A stretch of 64,000 nucleotides of DNA, taken from positions 1,488,001 through 1,552,000 of the forward strand of contig NZ_LGUC01000001.1 of NCBI RefSeq assembly GCF_001307315.1. Reading direction: 5' to 3'. Below the pieces are notes generated by a model. That model did no database searches, was not told the origin of the DNA, and saw only the letters and a program-made list of their open reading frames with translations. Positions 19,021 to 29,359 of the stretch are shown piece by piece. The translations under genes were made by a program, and so were the position numbers. Numbering within the stretch: position 1 is the stretch's first letter; every line of letters starts with the position of its first letter. This stretch comes from Halolamina pelagica. Lineage in GTDB: Archaea > Halobacteriota > Halobacteria > Halobacteriales > Haloferacaceae.

Positions 19021-20192
19021 ATGCGGGACGCCTACATCATCGGCGCGGGGCAGACGGAGTTCGGCGCGATGCCCGGCGAGAGCTATCGATCGCTGTTCAC
19101 GGCGGCCGTCGATCACGCACTCGACAGCGTGCCAGCCGGCATCGACACCGACGCCGTCGACGAGGCGGTCGTCGGCTCGCTCGGCGTCGGCGGGCGCCAG
19201 ATCGGGCTCTCCGGGCCGGCAGTCACCGAACACGCCGGTCTCGACGGGATACCGAGCACGCGCGTCGAGAACGCGTGTGCCGCCTCGGGCTACGCCGTCA
19301 GGCAGGCCGTCCAGGCGGTCAGAAGCGGAATGGCCGACGTTGTCCTCGCGGGCGGCGTCGAGGTAATGACGGACATGAGCGGCGACGCCGCGAAGTACTG
19401 GCTCGGCGTCTCGGGGGAGACCGAGTGGGAACGCCTGACCGGCACCACCTTCGCCGGCGTGTACGCCCAGATGGCCAGCGCGTACTTCGACCGGTACGAG
19501 GCGACGCCGGAGCATCTCTCGAAGATCGCGGTCAAGAACCACGCGAACGGCGCGAAGAACCCGAACGCCCATCTCGGCTTCGAGTGCTCGCTGGACGACG
19601 CCACCAGCGCGCCCGCCGTCGCCGACCCGTTGAACCTCTATCACTGCTGTCCGACCTCCGACGGCGCCGCGGCGGTGCTCGTGGCGAGCGAGGAAGTGGT
19701 CGACGAGTACAGCGACGACCCGATCCGCGTCGCCGGCGTCGGCGCCGCCAGCGAGCGCGTTGGGCTGTTCGAGCGGGACACCTACACCGGGATCGACTCC
19801 TCGACGATGGCCGCCGCGACGGCCTACGAGCGCGCCGGGATCGAACCCGCAGACCTCGACTTCGCCGAGGTTCACGACTGCTTCGCGATCGCGGAGCTGC
19901 TGGCCTACGAGGATCTGGGGTTCTGCGAACGTGGCGAGGCCCACGAACTCGTCGAGGCGGGCGCGACGGCGCTCGACGGCGACCTCCCGGTCAACGCCTC
20001 GGGGGACTGAAGTCGAAGGGCCACCCGATCGGCGCGACCGGTGCGGGCCAGATCGCGGAGGCGTACAAACAGCTCCGGGGTGAGGCCGGCGACAGGCAGG
20101 TCGCTGACGCCGAACGCGGGCTAACACACAACGTGGGTGGCAGCGGCGGGGCGGCGGTCGTGCACGTCCTCGAACGGGAGGTGGGGCGATGA
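19021..20192 (+). CDS. SCP2-type thiolase (frameshifted)
   Basis: About 390 residues after repair. Acyl-CoA thiolase of the SCPx/ACAT type: nucleophile Cys in [22 protein letters not shown] in place of the NEAF motif, and C-terminal [14 protein letters not shown]. In phenylacetate catabolism a thiolase cleaves 3-oxoadipyl-CoA; that job is likely from context. The break at the G run 20001-20005 would stop the protein at NASGD; adding one G gives [12 protein letters not shown]. It ends 4 bases inside the next gene, its probable partner. Confidence 0.9.
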
Positions 20193-21658
20193 CTGACGAC
20201 GTGTCGGCGAGCGAGCCGGGTATCGCCGCCATCGGCGCGTACACCCCGCGACTCCGCGTCGACGCTGCGGCGTTCGAGGAGGCGTGGGGGCGCTTCGACG
20301 CCGCGGGGGTCCAGGCGAAAGCCGTCCCCGAGGCCGACGAGGACGCACTCACGATGGGCGTCGCGGCGGCACAGCGCGCGCTCGACGCCGCCGGCCGAGA
20401 CGGTGAGGCGATCGCCCACCTCGCGTTCGCGACAACGACGCCGCCGATGGCCGAGGAAGACCTCACGCCGCGGCTCGCGAGCGTGCTCGGCGCGCCGGCG
20501 GACGCGGCTACGCGCACGCTCACGGGGAGCACCCGCGCCGGCGCGCAGGCACTGGCGGGGGCGCTCGATGCGGGCCCCTGGGGCCGCCCGGCTGAGCAGG
20601 CGGACAGCATCGGGCTCGTCGTCGTCGCCGACAGTCCACGCGGCGCGCCCGACAGCGAGATCGAACACGCCGCCGGCGCCGGCGCGACCGCAGTCGTGCT
20701 CGCCCCGGACGGCGCCGGCACGGTCGTCGACCGCGCCGCACACGTCGAATCGGCCCCCGGCAGTCGGTTCCGCGGGGCCGGCGACGCGGAGACGACCGGT
20801 CTCGGTATCACTCAGTACGACCGCGAGGCGTTCACCACGGCGCTCGGCGGCGCTGCCGACAGCCTCGACGCCGATCTATCGGGCGTCGACGCCGCGGCGG
20901 TCCAGTCACCGGACGGCAAGCTCCCGTACCGGGCCGCCGGCGCGCTCGGCGTCGACACCGAAACGATCGCCGCGGGGGAGACGGTCAGCCACCTCGGCGA
21001 CACGGGCGCCGCGAGCGCGTTCCTGGGCGCCGCCTCGGCGTTCGACGACGGCGCCGAGCGCGTGCTGCTCGCGGCCTACGGCAGCGGGGCCGGCGCGAAC
21101 GCGTTCGTCGTCGACGGCGCGGTGCCGGTGAGCGCAGCGCTCTCGGGGGAGGATCAGCTCTCCTACGCCGAGTATCTCCGCCGGCGCGGCGAGATCACGA
21201 CCGGCGAACCCGAGGGCGGCGGCGCCTACGTCAGCGTCCCCGCCTGGCAGCGGTCCACGCCTCAGCGCCACCGACTCGTCGCCGGTCGCTGTCCGGACTG
21301 CTGCGCGCTGAACTTCCCGCCCGGCGGCGCCTGCCGTGACTGCGGGGGGCGCCCCGACGCCTACGAACGGGTCGAACTCCCCGGGCAGGGAACCGTCGAG
21401 GCGGTGACCACGATCGCCCAGGGCGGCGCGCCCCCGGAGTTCGTCGAGCAGCAGTCCCGCAGCGGCCCGTTCCTGAGCGCGGTCGTCGCGCTCGACGGCC
21501 CCGACGGCGGGGGCGTGAGCGTCCCCACACAGCTGCTCGGCGACGCCGAGGCCGTCGAGATCGGCACGCGCGTCGAGGCGACGATCCGGCGGATCTACGA
21601 GCAGGAAGGCGTCATCCGCTACGGGTTCAAGATGCAGCCCGTCGGGCGTCGCCGGTAG
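20189..21658 (+). CDS. HMG-CoA-synthase-like protein fused to zinc-ribbon/DUF35 OB-fold
   Basis: 489 residues. Residues ~1-320 look like the thiolase-fold HMG-CoA synthase family ([39 protein letters not shown]). The position of the catalytic Cys in that tract appears to be Thr. Residues ~365-390 are a rubredoxin-like zinc ribbon ([20 protein letters not shown]) and the rest a DUF35 OB-fold (FKMQPVG end). In archaeal thiolase/HMGS complexes a DUF35 protein bridges the two enzymes; here it is fused and adjacent to a thiolase, so a scaffold or CoA-binding role is likelier than synthase activity. Confidence 0.82.
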   Translation: MTDDVSASEPGIAAIGAYTPRLRVDAAAFEEAWGRFDAAGVQAKAVPEADEDALTMGVAAAQRALDAAGRDGEAIAHLAFATTTPPMAEEDLTPRLASVLGAPADAATRTLTGSTRAGAQALAGALDAGPWGRPAEQADSIGLVVVADSPRGAPDSEIEHAAGAGATAVVLAPDGAGTVVDRAAHVESAPGSRFRGAGDAETTGLGITQYDREAFTTALGGAADSLDADLSGVDAAAVQSPDGKLPYRAAGALGVDTETIAAGETVSHLGDTGAASAFLGAASAFDDGAERVLLAAYGSGAGANAFVVDGAVPVSAALSGEDQLSYAEYLRRRGEITTGEPEGGGAYVSVPAWQRSTPQRHRLVAGRCPDCCALNFPPGGACRDCGGRPDAYERVELPGQGTVEAVTTIAQGGAPPEFVEQQSRSGPFLSAVVALDGPDGGGVSVPTQLLGDAEAVEIGTRVEATIRRIYEQEGVIRYGFKMQPVGRRR

Positions 21659-21758
21659 GCGGCCGTTCCCGCGGGTGGCGGCGAACTGCCGCCGAGGTGG
21701 CGGCCCCGACGGGCGCGTGACAGGCGGTTTTTTCTCCGCGCCGCCCCGGCGTTCGGAC

Positions 21759-22670
21759 ATGCACGTAGCCGTACTCGGCGCCGGCACGATGGGGCACGGG
21801 ATCGCCCAGGTGTCGGCCATGGCGGGCCACGACGTGTGGATTCGGGATATCGAACGGGAGTTCGTCGACGACGGGCTCGACGCCATCGCGGAGAACCTCC
21901 AAGGCGGCGTCGAACGCGACAAGGTGACCCAGGAAGAGAAGGCAGCGACGCTCGACCGCCTCGCCGGTACCACGTCGCTGGAGGCGGCCGTCTCGGACGC
22001 CGACATCGTGATCGAGGCGGTTCCGGAGGAGATGGCGATCAAACAGGAGACGTTCGAAGCCGTTGAGGAACACGTCGACGACGACGCGATCGTCGCCTCG
22101 AACACCTCCTCGCTCTCGCTCACCGAAATCGCGAGCGCGCTGGACCGCCCGGAACGTGCGGTCGGTTTGCACTTCTTCAACCCTGTGCACATTATGGAAT
22201 TGGTAGAAATTGTGGTCGCCGAGCAGACGAGCGAGGCGACCCTCGACGCCGCCCGGGAGTTCGTCGAGGGGATCGACCGAACCCCCGTGGAAGTGACGGA
22301 CTCGCCGGGGTTCGCGTCCTCCCGACTCGGCGTCGCGCTCGGCGTCGAAGCGATGCGGATGGTGCAGGAGGGCGTCGCCTCGCCGGAGGACATCGACGCC
22401 GCGATGGAGCTGGGGTACAACCACCCGGAGGGGCCGATCGCGCTCGGCGACGTGGTCGGGCTTGACGTGCGACTGGACATCCTCGAACACCTCCGGGAGG
22501 AGTTGGGCGAGCGGTTCCGCCCGCCGCAGATACTGAAGCGGAAGGTCCGGGCCGGCAAGCTCGGCAAGAAGACCGGCGAAGGGTTCTACGTCTGGGAGGA
22601 CGGTGAGATCGTGGGCACCAGCGGCGACTGGGGGAGGAGTGATGATCGAAGCCGTCGCGTCCGACTGTGA
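21759..22670 (+). CDS. 3-hydroxyacyl-CoA dehydrogenase (PaaH-like)
   Basis: About 300 residues. NAD-binding Rossmann motif VLGAGTMGHGIAQV at the N-terminus, catalytic region GLHFFNPVHIMELVEIV and substrate domain with GYNHPEGPIALGD. It oxidises 3-hydroxyadipyl-CoA in phenylacetate breakdown or 3-hydroxyacyl-CoA in general beta-oxidation. The last residues overlap the next gene by 29 bases. If the G run 22630-22634 is one base short, the protein would end SGDWGEE and the stop would overlap the next ATG (TGATG), which looks more natural. Confidence 0.92.
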   Translation: MHVAVLGAGTMGHGIAQVSAMAGHDVWIRDIEREFVDDGLDAIAENLQGGVERDKVTQEEKAATLDRLAGTTSLEAAVSDADIVIEAVPEEMAIKQETFEAVEEHVDDDAIVASNTSSLSLTEIASALDRPERAVGLHFFNPVHIMELVEIVVAEQTSEATLDAAREFVEGIDRTPVEVTDSPGFASSRLGVALGVEAMRMVQEGVASPEDIDAAMELGYNHPEGPIALGDVVGLDVRLDILEHLREELGERFRPPQILKRKVRAGKLGKKTGEGFYVWEDGEIVGTSGDWGRSDDRSRRVRL

Positions 22671-23448
22671 GACCGTCGACGCCGAGGTGGGCGGTCGGGG
22701 CGAGCACGTGGCGACGATCACGCTCCGCCGACCCGACGCGCGAAACGCGCTGAACGCCCAGCTTCGCGAGGAGCTCATCGAGATCGTCGAGGCCGTCCCC
22801 GAGAGCGACGTGCGAGTGGTCGTGCTCACCGGCGCCGAGGAGGCCGGCGCGTTCGCTGCCGGCGCCGACGTGACCGAACTCCGAGAGCGGGACGCGTTGG
22901 AACAGCGCGAGGCGAGCAAGCGCCCGCGGGTGTACGAACACGTTGCGGACTGCCCGATGCCGGTGATCGCCCGGATCAACGGCCACGCCCTGGGCGGTGG
23001 CTGTGAGCTCATCCAGGCCTGCGACGTCCGGATCGCCCACGAGGACGCCAAGATCGGCCAGCCCGAGATCGGCCTCGGGATCATGCCCGGCGGCGGCGGT
23101 ACCCAGCGCCTGCCGCGCCTCGTCGGCGAGGGGCAGGCGATGCGGCTGATCCTCTCGGGCGACCTGATCGACGCCCGGGAGGCCCACGAGATCGGGCTCG
23201 TCGACGAGGTCCACGGCGACGGGGCGTTCGACGACGCGGTCGACGACCTCGCGGCGTCGATGGCGGCGAACAGCCCGGTCGCGCTGGAGTTCGCCAAGGA
23301 GTCGGTCAAGGCCGCCTCGCAGTTGGGGCTGGAGGACGGGCTCGATTACGAGGCCGAACTGTTCGCCCAACTGTTCGCGACGGCGGACAAAGACGAGGGG
23401 ATCGACGCGTTCCTCGAGGACCGCGAGCCCGAGTGGCGCGGCGAGTAG
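22642..23448 (+). CDS. Enoyl-CoA hydratase (PaaF-like)
   Basis: 268 residues. Both catalytic Glu positions of true crotonases are kept: GGGCELIQACD and GQPEIGLGIMPGGGGTQRLP. It hydrates 2,3-dehydroadipyl-CoA (PaaF role) or other enoyl-CoA. This contrasts with the PaaG-like protein at 12131-12892, which lacks both. Coupled to the dehydrogenase upstream; the ATG at 22642 follows a good purine-rich stretch GGGGAGGAG. Confidence 0.92.
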   Translation: MIEAVASDCETVDAEVGGRGEHVATITLRRPDARNALNAQLREELIEIVEAVPESDVRVVVLTGAEEAGAFAAGADVTELRERDALEQREASKRPRVYEHVADCPMPVIARINGHALGGGCELIQACDVRIAHEDAKIGQPEIGLGIMPGGGGTQRLPRLVGEGQAMRLILSGDLIDAREAHEIGLVDEVHGDGAFDDAVDDLAASMAANSPVALEFAKESVKAASQLGLEDGLDYEAELFAQLFATADKDEGIDAFLEDREPEWRGE

Positions 23449-23490
23449 GACCCACAGGGGAGTTTTTGCCCCGTAGCGGGAACGGTGGGT

Positions 23491-23871
23491 ATGGACATCG
23501 ACGCGTTCTTCGAGGCGATGCCGTTCGCGGACCTGCTCGGCATCGAGATCACCGAGGTGAGCGAGGGTCACGCCGAGGGGCGAATCGAGCTGCGTGAGGA
23601 GTTGGCCTGGGACGCCGCGGGAACGACGGCCCACGGCGGCGTGACGTTCACGCTCGCGGACACCGTCGGCGGCGCGGCGCTGGTCTCGCTCGTGGAGCAA
23701 CCGGTGCCGACCGTCGATATGCGCATCGACTACTTGGAGCCCGGCAGCGGCGACCTGGCCGCCGAAGCCGACGTGGTGAGACTCGGCGACGATATCGGCG
23801 TCGTCGAGGTCGGCGTGTTCACCGAGGAGACACACGTCGCCGACGCTCGCGGGGTGTACAAGACGGGGTGA
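23491..23871 (+). CDS. Second PaaI-like hotdog thioesterase
   Basis: 126 residues, MDIDAFFEAMPFADLLGIEI start (ATG 23491; a GTG two codons earlier is possible). Hotdog motif GTTAHGGVTFTLADTVGGAA. Probably hydrolyses an aromatic or acyl-CoA thioester. It is the last gene of the cluster, 42 bases after the hydratase. Function by family; the exact substrate is open. Confidence 0.82.
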   Translation: MDIDAFFEAMPFADLLGIEITEVSEGHAEGRIELREELAWDAAGTTAHGGVTFTLADTVGGAALVSLVEQPVPTVDMRIDYLEPGSGDLAAEADVVRLGDDIGVVEVGVFTEETHVADARGVYKTG

Positions 23872-24069
23872 CCAGTGCTTGCCGACGGATTAAACCAACT
23901 ACCACGATACAGAACGCCCCGGTGACCGGGGACGACGACAGATTAGCAGGACCGTACAGCGCACGAGTGCCGTACCGCGCTCGTGGTCCCTGAATCAGCC
24001 ATCGCTGGTGACCGGATACCTCGCTATCGGAGCATAGCCCCTTTTGTGTGCCCCGGCCAAACGTGGACC

Positions 24070-25502
24070 ATGAAAGACGGTACGGCGCCTGTCGAAAACC
24101 ACGAGACGGCTGCGTGGTATCGGACGCTCGTCGAGGAAGTAAACGATCTCGCGACGGTTGTCGACACCGACGGGACGATAACGTACGTGAGCCCGGCAGT
24201 TACACGGATCCTCGGCTACGAGCCTGATGAACTGATCGGCCACGAAGGGTACGAGTTCGTTCACCCCGACGATCGGGACCGCAACGCCGAGGCGGTGGAG
24301 CGCGTGCTTTCGGACGGCAGCGAACCCGAGACTGTCGAAGTCAGGTTCAAGCACGCTGACGGATCGTGGCGATGGATCGAGGCCACGATGCGGAACCGAC
24401 TCGACGACGGCGTCATCGACGGCATCCTCCTCAGCAGTCGAGATATCACCGAGCGAAAAGCGTACGAACTCGAAGCGCAGGAGCTCGCCGACGAGTACGA
24501 GGCCCTGTTGAACAACGTCGAGGACGCGATCTTCCTCGTCGACGTCGCAGGGGGCGAGGACGATGTCACATTCGAGTTCGAACGCCTCAGCCCCTCCTAC
24601 GAGCGACAAACCGGAATCACGACCGAAGAAGTGCGGGGACGGACACCCGGGAGGTGTTCGGTGAGGAGCAGGGTGCGGGGCTCGAAGCGAACTACCACCG
24701 CTGTGTCAGCGCCGGGACGCCGATCTCCTACGAGGAGGAGCTACTGGTCGACGAGGGGGCACGCTTCTGGCAGACGAAGCTGGCCCCGGTCATCAGCGAT
24801 GGCGACGTTACTCGTCTCGTGGGAGTCACGCGGAACGTCACAGACCGCGTCGAACGGGAGCGAAAACTCCGCCAGCAGAACCAACGCCTCGACGAGTTTG
24901 CGAGCGTCATCTCACACGACTTGCGCAACCCGCTCAACGTCGCACAGGGTCGTGCGACGCTGCTCGCCGAAGAGGCCGAAAGCGACCATCTCGAGCCACT
25001 GCTCAACGCGCTCGATCGGATGGAGGCAATCGTCGAGGACACCCTGACGCTCGCTCGGCAAGGTGACACGATAACCGATACGGAGCCGGTGAGTTTGACT
25101 GACCTCGTGGGGAAGTGCTGGGCGACCGTCGATACCGGCGACGCGACCATCGAAATCGTCGACGATGTGACGTTCGAGGGCGACCCCGACCGATTACGTC
25201 ACGTGTTCGAGAACCTGTTCCGGAACGCAGTCGAACACGGTGGTTCGGACGTGACCGTCCGTGTCGGCTCCCACGGCGAACAGGGAATTTACGTCGAAGA
25301 CGATGGGCCAGGGATCCCCGCGGACGAGCGCGAATGGGTGTTCGAAGCGGGGCACTCGTCGGCGAAAGGTGGGACTGGTTTCGGGCTGACCATCGTGAAG
25401 CGGATCGTCGAAGCCCACGGCTGGGAACTGGCTGTGACCGACGGAACGGCGGGCGGCGCACGCTTCGAGATCGAGATGTCCGAGGACGGCGAACTGTCGT
25501 AA
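24070..25502 (+). CDS. PAS-PAS sensor histidine kinase (frameshifted)
   Basis: About 477 residues after repair. PAS domain 1 (VDTDGTITYVSPAVTRILGY) at ~30-140 with a PAC tail, PAS domain 2 at ~150-265, HisKA dimerisation helix with phospho-acceptor His in FASVISHDLRNPLNV, and HATPase N, G1 and G2 boxes (NLFRNAVEHGG, VEDDGPGIP, GGTGFGLTIVKRI). No membrane span, so a soluble sensor. No response regulator is adjacent. The break near 24650 (CGG-ACACC) is cured by one base, giving DTREVFGEEQG. Confidence 0.9.
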
Positions 25503-25514
25503 CTGGGCGGGCGC

Positions 25515-26667
25515 CTACGCCAGGATCCACGGCTTCTCGTCGGGGTCGTACTCGCTCATCGCGCCCGAGTGGCTCAGGGTCGCCGGCGAGAGCACGCCGA
25601 CGTGTTTGAGCTGCTGAACGAAGTTGAACAGGACGTTGTTCCGGATCACGTCCCGCCAGACGGACTGATCGGCGTACAGCCGCCGGGTCTGGCCGCTCTC
25701 GATCAACTGCCGGGCCCGAACGGCGCCGCGGGTCGTACAGAACGCCCCGAGAAACACGTTCGGGTACTCGTGCACCAGCCGCTCGACGAGGTCGAGGAAG
25801 TGAACGCGCGGGCCCTCGGCGCGAAGCGCGTCGAGCAGTAGCCCGAACTCGGGGTGGCGCGAAAAGGCGTTCCGGAGCAGGATCGCCAGCGGGCGATGGC
25901 GTTCGGCGACCGTCGAGCCGCGAGTCTCCGCTTTCAGAAGGCGGAGGTCGTCGAGCGCTTCCACGCCGTAGCCCCGGAGCACCGTCGCGGAGAGTTCACC
26001 CTGTTCGGTCAGTTCGTGCGGTCGCTCCCCCGTCAGCAGGCCGAGCGTCCGCGCGCTGGCGACGGCGGCGTCGCCGGCACCGAAGCCGTACTCGTCCGCC
26101 AGCGCGTCGACGAGTTCGTCGCGGGCGAGGGGGCCGTGGCGGTCGACGGCGACGACTGGCGCGAGGTAGTTCAGCGGCTGGGCGAGGCTGAGCGTCGTCA
26201 CGTCGCCGCCGAACGCGTTGCCGCGGAGTCGTACCGCGAGCTGCCCCTCGACGTCGGCGACTTCGGTGTCGGCCTCGACGCTCGGGGGCGGCGCCAGCTG
26301 TCGAGTCCCCCGTCGTCGACGCCGATGACGCCGACGCCTTTCGCCCGCAGGAGATCGGTGTGCTGGGCAACGGCGTCGGCGTCGCCGGCGAGGTAGGACA
26401 CGTGGGCGCCCTGCTGGTAGGTCAGCGCCTGGCCGATCCCGCGCAGGAGGTTGCTCGCCCCTTCACCTCGACCGCGAACACGCGGTTGGCGTTCGTGAAG
26501 CCGATCACGTCGGGGTAGCGCCCCCGGATCGTGATCTCGTGGCGCTCGCACCGATCGAGTACGTCGGCGTACGTCTCCTCGTGGGCTGCCGGCACGTGGA
26601 CCAGCGGCTCGAAGCTCCGGGCAGTGAGTTCGTCGACGACGTGATCGAACACCGCTGGCTCGTCCAT
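25515..26667 (-). CDS. Predicted PD-(D/E)XK-type nuclease/DNA-binding protein (two frameshifts)
   Basis: About 384 residues after repair. The N-terminal ~130 residues carry a restriction-nuclease-like core: YPDVIGFTNANRVFAVEVKG, with Asp then ExK, followed by LLRGIGQALTYQQGAH, which matches the QxxxY helix of the RecB/Mrr class. The C-terminal ~230 residues are helical, resemble winged-helix segments and end SEYDPDEKPWILA. I do not know a family name. C-run breaks at 26458-26461 and 26307-26311 are each repaired with one base. It converges tightly on the kinase (12 bases). Confidence 0.72.
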
Positions 26668-26757
26668 ACCCCGTGCTGTGGGAGCTGGTACTAAACGTCC
26701 CCGGCAGTCGCTCCGGGAGTACCCACCCGAGCAACCGGCCCGCGGTTCGGTGTCGAC

Positions 26758-27402
26758 TCAGTCCACGTCACAGTACGCCCGTATCGCCGCGGCCTCGGCT
26801 TTCCGGACTAACTCGCCCGCGGTGCTCGGTGAACAGTCCAGAACGCGTGCGACATCCGTGATGGCTCCATCGCGGGGGACCTCGTAATAGCCCACCGAGA
26901 TCGCGGCGTCCAGTGCCGCCCGTTGCCGATCGGTGAGCGGTGACGAGGCGTGTTTTCGTTCGAAGACGTCGACCTGCTCGATCGTGACGTCGGCGAGCGC
27001 GGTGAGTTCGTCGTAAAACCGACGGAGGGCCGTCGCTTCCCCCACCGCCTCGAACGTCACTGATCCGGTGTCGAGAAACACGACGGGCGGGAGGAAGATC
27101 ACGGCGGAGTCAGCCATCGTCTCGAGTACGGCTGTCGGGAACTCGTAGGCTGACTGCTGGAGGAAGGCGTACGTCCCGTCGATATCTTGGACCAGATTGC
27201 TCGTCACCAACGAGTCGATCTCGTCGATCACCGCCGCAGTAGCCTCACGATCCCCATCGCACCACAACAACGTCGTCGCGTCCGCCGTCGGCGTCCACAT
27301 GAGCAACTCGGCGCGCTGGATGGGGGTGCCGTCCATGATTTTTCGGTGGAGTGGATGCTTGAACTCCGCCGGATACGTCGCCGAGAACTGAATCCGTTTC
27401 AT
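26758..27402 (-). CDS. Bacterioopsin-activator-type HTH_10 transcription regulator
   Basis: 214 residues from MKRIQFSATYPAEFKHPLHR. The C-terminal HTH_10 domain (SPLTDRQRAALDAAISVGYY, then ITDVARVLDCSPSTAGE) binds DNA. The N-terminal ~150 residues form the usual haloarchaeal sensor domain. An ATG 11 codons upstream (27435) is possible, but the TATA element at 27433-27440 overlaps it, which favours 27402. The target is unknown; the neighbours are a predicted nuclease and a CPBP protease. Confidence 0.85.
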   Translation of the reverse strand: MKRIQFSATYPAEFKHPLHRKIMDGTPIQRAELLMWTPTADATTLLWCDGDREATAAVIDEIDSLVTSNLVQDIDGTYAFLQQSAYEFPTAVLETMADSAVIFLPPVVFLDTGSVTFEAVGEATALRRFYDELTALADVTIEQVDVFERKHASSPLTDRQRAALDAAISVGYYEVPRDGAITDVARVLDCSPSTAGELVRKAEAAAIRAYCDVD

Positions 27403-27432
27403 GCCGACCGTGAAGGCGGTTTGGCTGAACGG

Positions 27433-27440
27433 CATATTAA
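27433..27440 (-). promoter_or_regulatory. TATA box of the HTH_10 gene
   Basis: On the minus strand reads TTAATATG, 31-38 bases ahead of the ATG at 27402, as expected for a nearly leaderless haloarchaeal transcript. It decides between the two possible starts of the regulator. Confidence 0.5.
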
Positions 27441-27546
27441 TTAGCGTGATCAGTCGGCGTCGACGCCGCGACCGGTGAGACGGTCCGAGGCTGGACTCCA
27501 GCCTGAACCGATCGGACGTACGGAACAGAGCCACGACATCGTCGAA

Positions 27547-28273
27547 TCAGGCCCACCCCGCCGCGACGGTGACGACGTAGGCGAAACAGTTGTTCAGCAT
27601 GTGCATCAACACCGCCCCGTGAGGTTCTCGTACCGCAGCCGGAGGATCGCCGGGAGGAACCCCCAAACGGCGATGAAGACCGTTCCGGCGACACCGAAGT
27701 TCGGGAGGTGGATCACCGCAAACAGTAGCGTCATCAACACCGTCGCGACGACGGGCCCGAACCCTCGCTCGGTAAGCGCTTCGAGTACGAGCCCCGATAG
27801 AGGATCTCTTCGGTGATCGGCGCCAGCACGACTGCGCCAACCACGACGACGGCCACCGCCGTCGGATCGCGCAACGAATACGACAGTCCCTGCAGATCGT
27901 AGCCGAGCAGGGCGTTCAGTTGGGCCGTCGCCTGATACACCCCAAGCCCGACGACGAAGGCGGCGATCGCCGCAGCCGCCTCGGTCACTGAAGGCCACCG
28001 GAAGCGGAATACGGCCGATCGCCCGGTGGGCGTCAAGAGCGTGTACAGCAGTCCGACGACGGCCAGGTTGACCACGCCGTAGAACAGATACCCGGTCGGC
28101 ATCGAGTACGACCCGGGCGACGTCCCAGTGACGGTGCTGTGGACTGCGTACAGTAGCGAGATCAGCGGAACCGGGAGTACCGTGAGCACGAGGATAGTGC
28201 CGAACCGGTCACCGGGCGACTCACTGATACGCACGCTCCGCAGGCGCTCAGGGAAGCTGAGCGAGCCAGCCAT
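27547..28273 (-). CDS. CPBP-family intramembrane metalloprotease (two frameshifts)
   Basis: About 242 residues after repair with roughly six membrane spans. CPBP/Rce1 motifs are present in order: EEILYRG, FAVIHLPNFG and HMLNNC, giving the Glu-Glu, His and His/Asn residues of this protease class. Breaks at C runs 27792-27795 and 27615-27618 are each cured by one base. The start overlaps the stop of the alpha/beta hydrolase gene (TGATG). CPBP proteins process prenylated proteins or bacteriocin-type peptides; the substrate here is unknown. Confidence 0.85.
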
Positions 28274-29161
28274 CAGTACGTGTTCAACACCTCCGGCGTA
28301 CACTCGAGGAGCGTTCCGAGATGGTCCGCGTCCTCGATAGCGTGCAACTCGGCGGTCGGTATCGCCGTCGCGAGGCGACGAGCCCCGCCGATCGGGACGT
28401 TGGTGTCGTTCTCGCCGTGCCAGAACGTCACCTCGGCGTCGATGTCGGCGTAGTCGATCCCCAATCACTGGCCGTGTGGCGGAACTCTGTCACGGCTCCC
28501 TGGCGGCTCTGTGCAAACGCCTCGACGAAGTCTCGCTTCACGACCGCCCCCGTCTCGTGGGGGATGGATCCGTCGTTCCCCCCGTAGTGTACTGTGCAGT
28601 GACGAACGACGGGTCGAGCCGATCGGCCAGCCACGCCTGCCCCCTGAACAGGCCACGGAGTATCCTCGGTGTTGTCGTGGCGAGCCCCGTAAGGAGTCGC
28701 TGGACGGCAGGCGTCTCGTCGTCAGTGGTCGGCGGTGTGGCGCCGGCGACGACGTCGACTCGCGTAATTCGGTCCGGGACCGTCGCCGCCGTCGCCAGTG
28801 CGTAGGGGCTGCCGCCGGAAAACGCCACGAGGCCGGCCGTATCGACGCCGGCGTCGTCGAGAACGGGCGTCAGGAACCGAGGGGCGTCGTTGACGGCTCT
28901 CTCGGGCCACGGTGACGATTCACCGAACCCAGGTCTGTCCGGGGCGAGCAGGCGGACCCCGGACTGTGCGGCCGCCGAATCGAACAGCGCTGCCAGGCGA
29001 CTCGACCCGGGTGTTCCGTGCAGGAACACGACCGGCGAGCCGTTCGGATCTCCGTACTCCGCGTACCGGAGGTCACGGTCACCGGCAATCGTGGTCGTTT
29101 CGTGTCGTGCTTCGTCCAACTCCGATATTTCGTCGTGCGCTTCGACGGTCGGTGTCGTCAT
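28273..29161 (-). CDS. Alpha/beta-fold hydrolase (two frameshifts)
   Basis: About 296 residues after repair. HGTPGSSRL (oxyanion loop), APDRPGFGES, nucleophile elbow AFSGGSPYAL, and C-terminal WHGENDTNVP plus DADHLGTLL carrying the acid and His of the triad. A serine hydrolase of unknown substrate. The breaks lie near 28584-28592 (outside a long homopolymer) and at the C run 28459-28462. Translationally coupled to the CPBP protease. Confidence 0.85.
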
Positions 29162-29359
29162 TCAACAACTGGTACGGGCCGATCGTGGATGTGACTACTC
29201 CCGGATCTGTACGGTGGTTTAAGTACTCTCGTGAACCGGACTCACGATTGGGGAGGGGCTGCGGGGTCGTCAAGCCCAGGTGATCGCCTTCGAGGCGACG
29301 CCGGGCACCCAGTTCGCCGCGAAGGGTGCCATCAAGTACCAAGAACCGGATATCCACAC

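Noticed and set aside
19021-20192. Programmed frameshifting in the thiolase and other genes
   Set aside because: No common slippery motif; over 30 unrelated genes, including S15, need the same one-base repair, so sequence error is far simpler.
18079-20811. Very long minus-strand open frame across paaK, thiolase and the DUF35 fusion
   Set aside because: Crosses three well-supported genes in other frames; amino-acid composition is that of GC-rich antisense.
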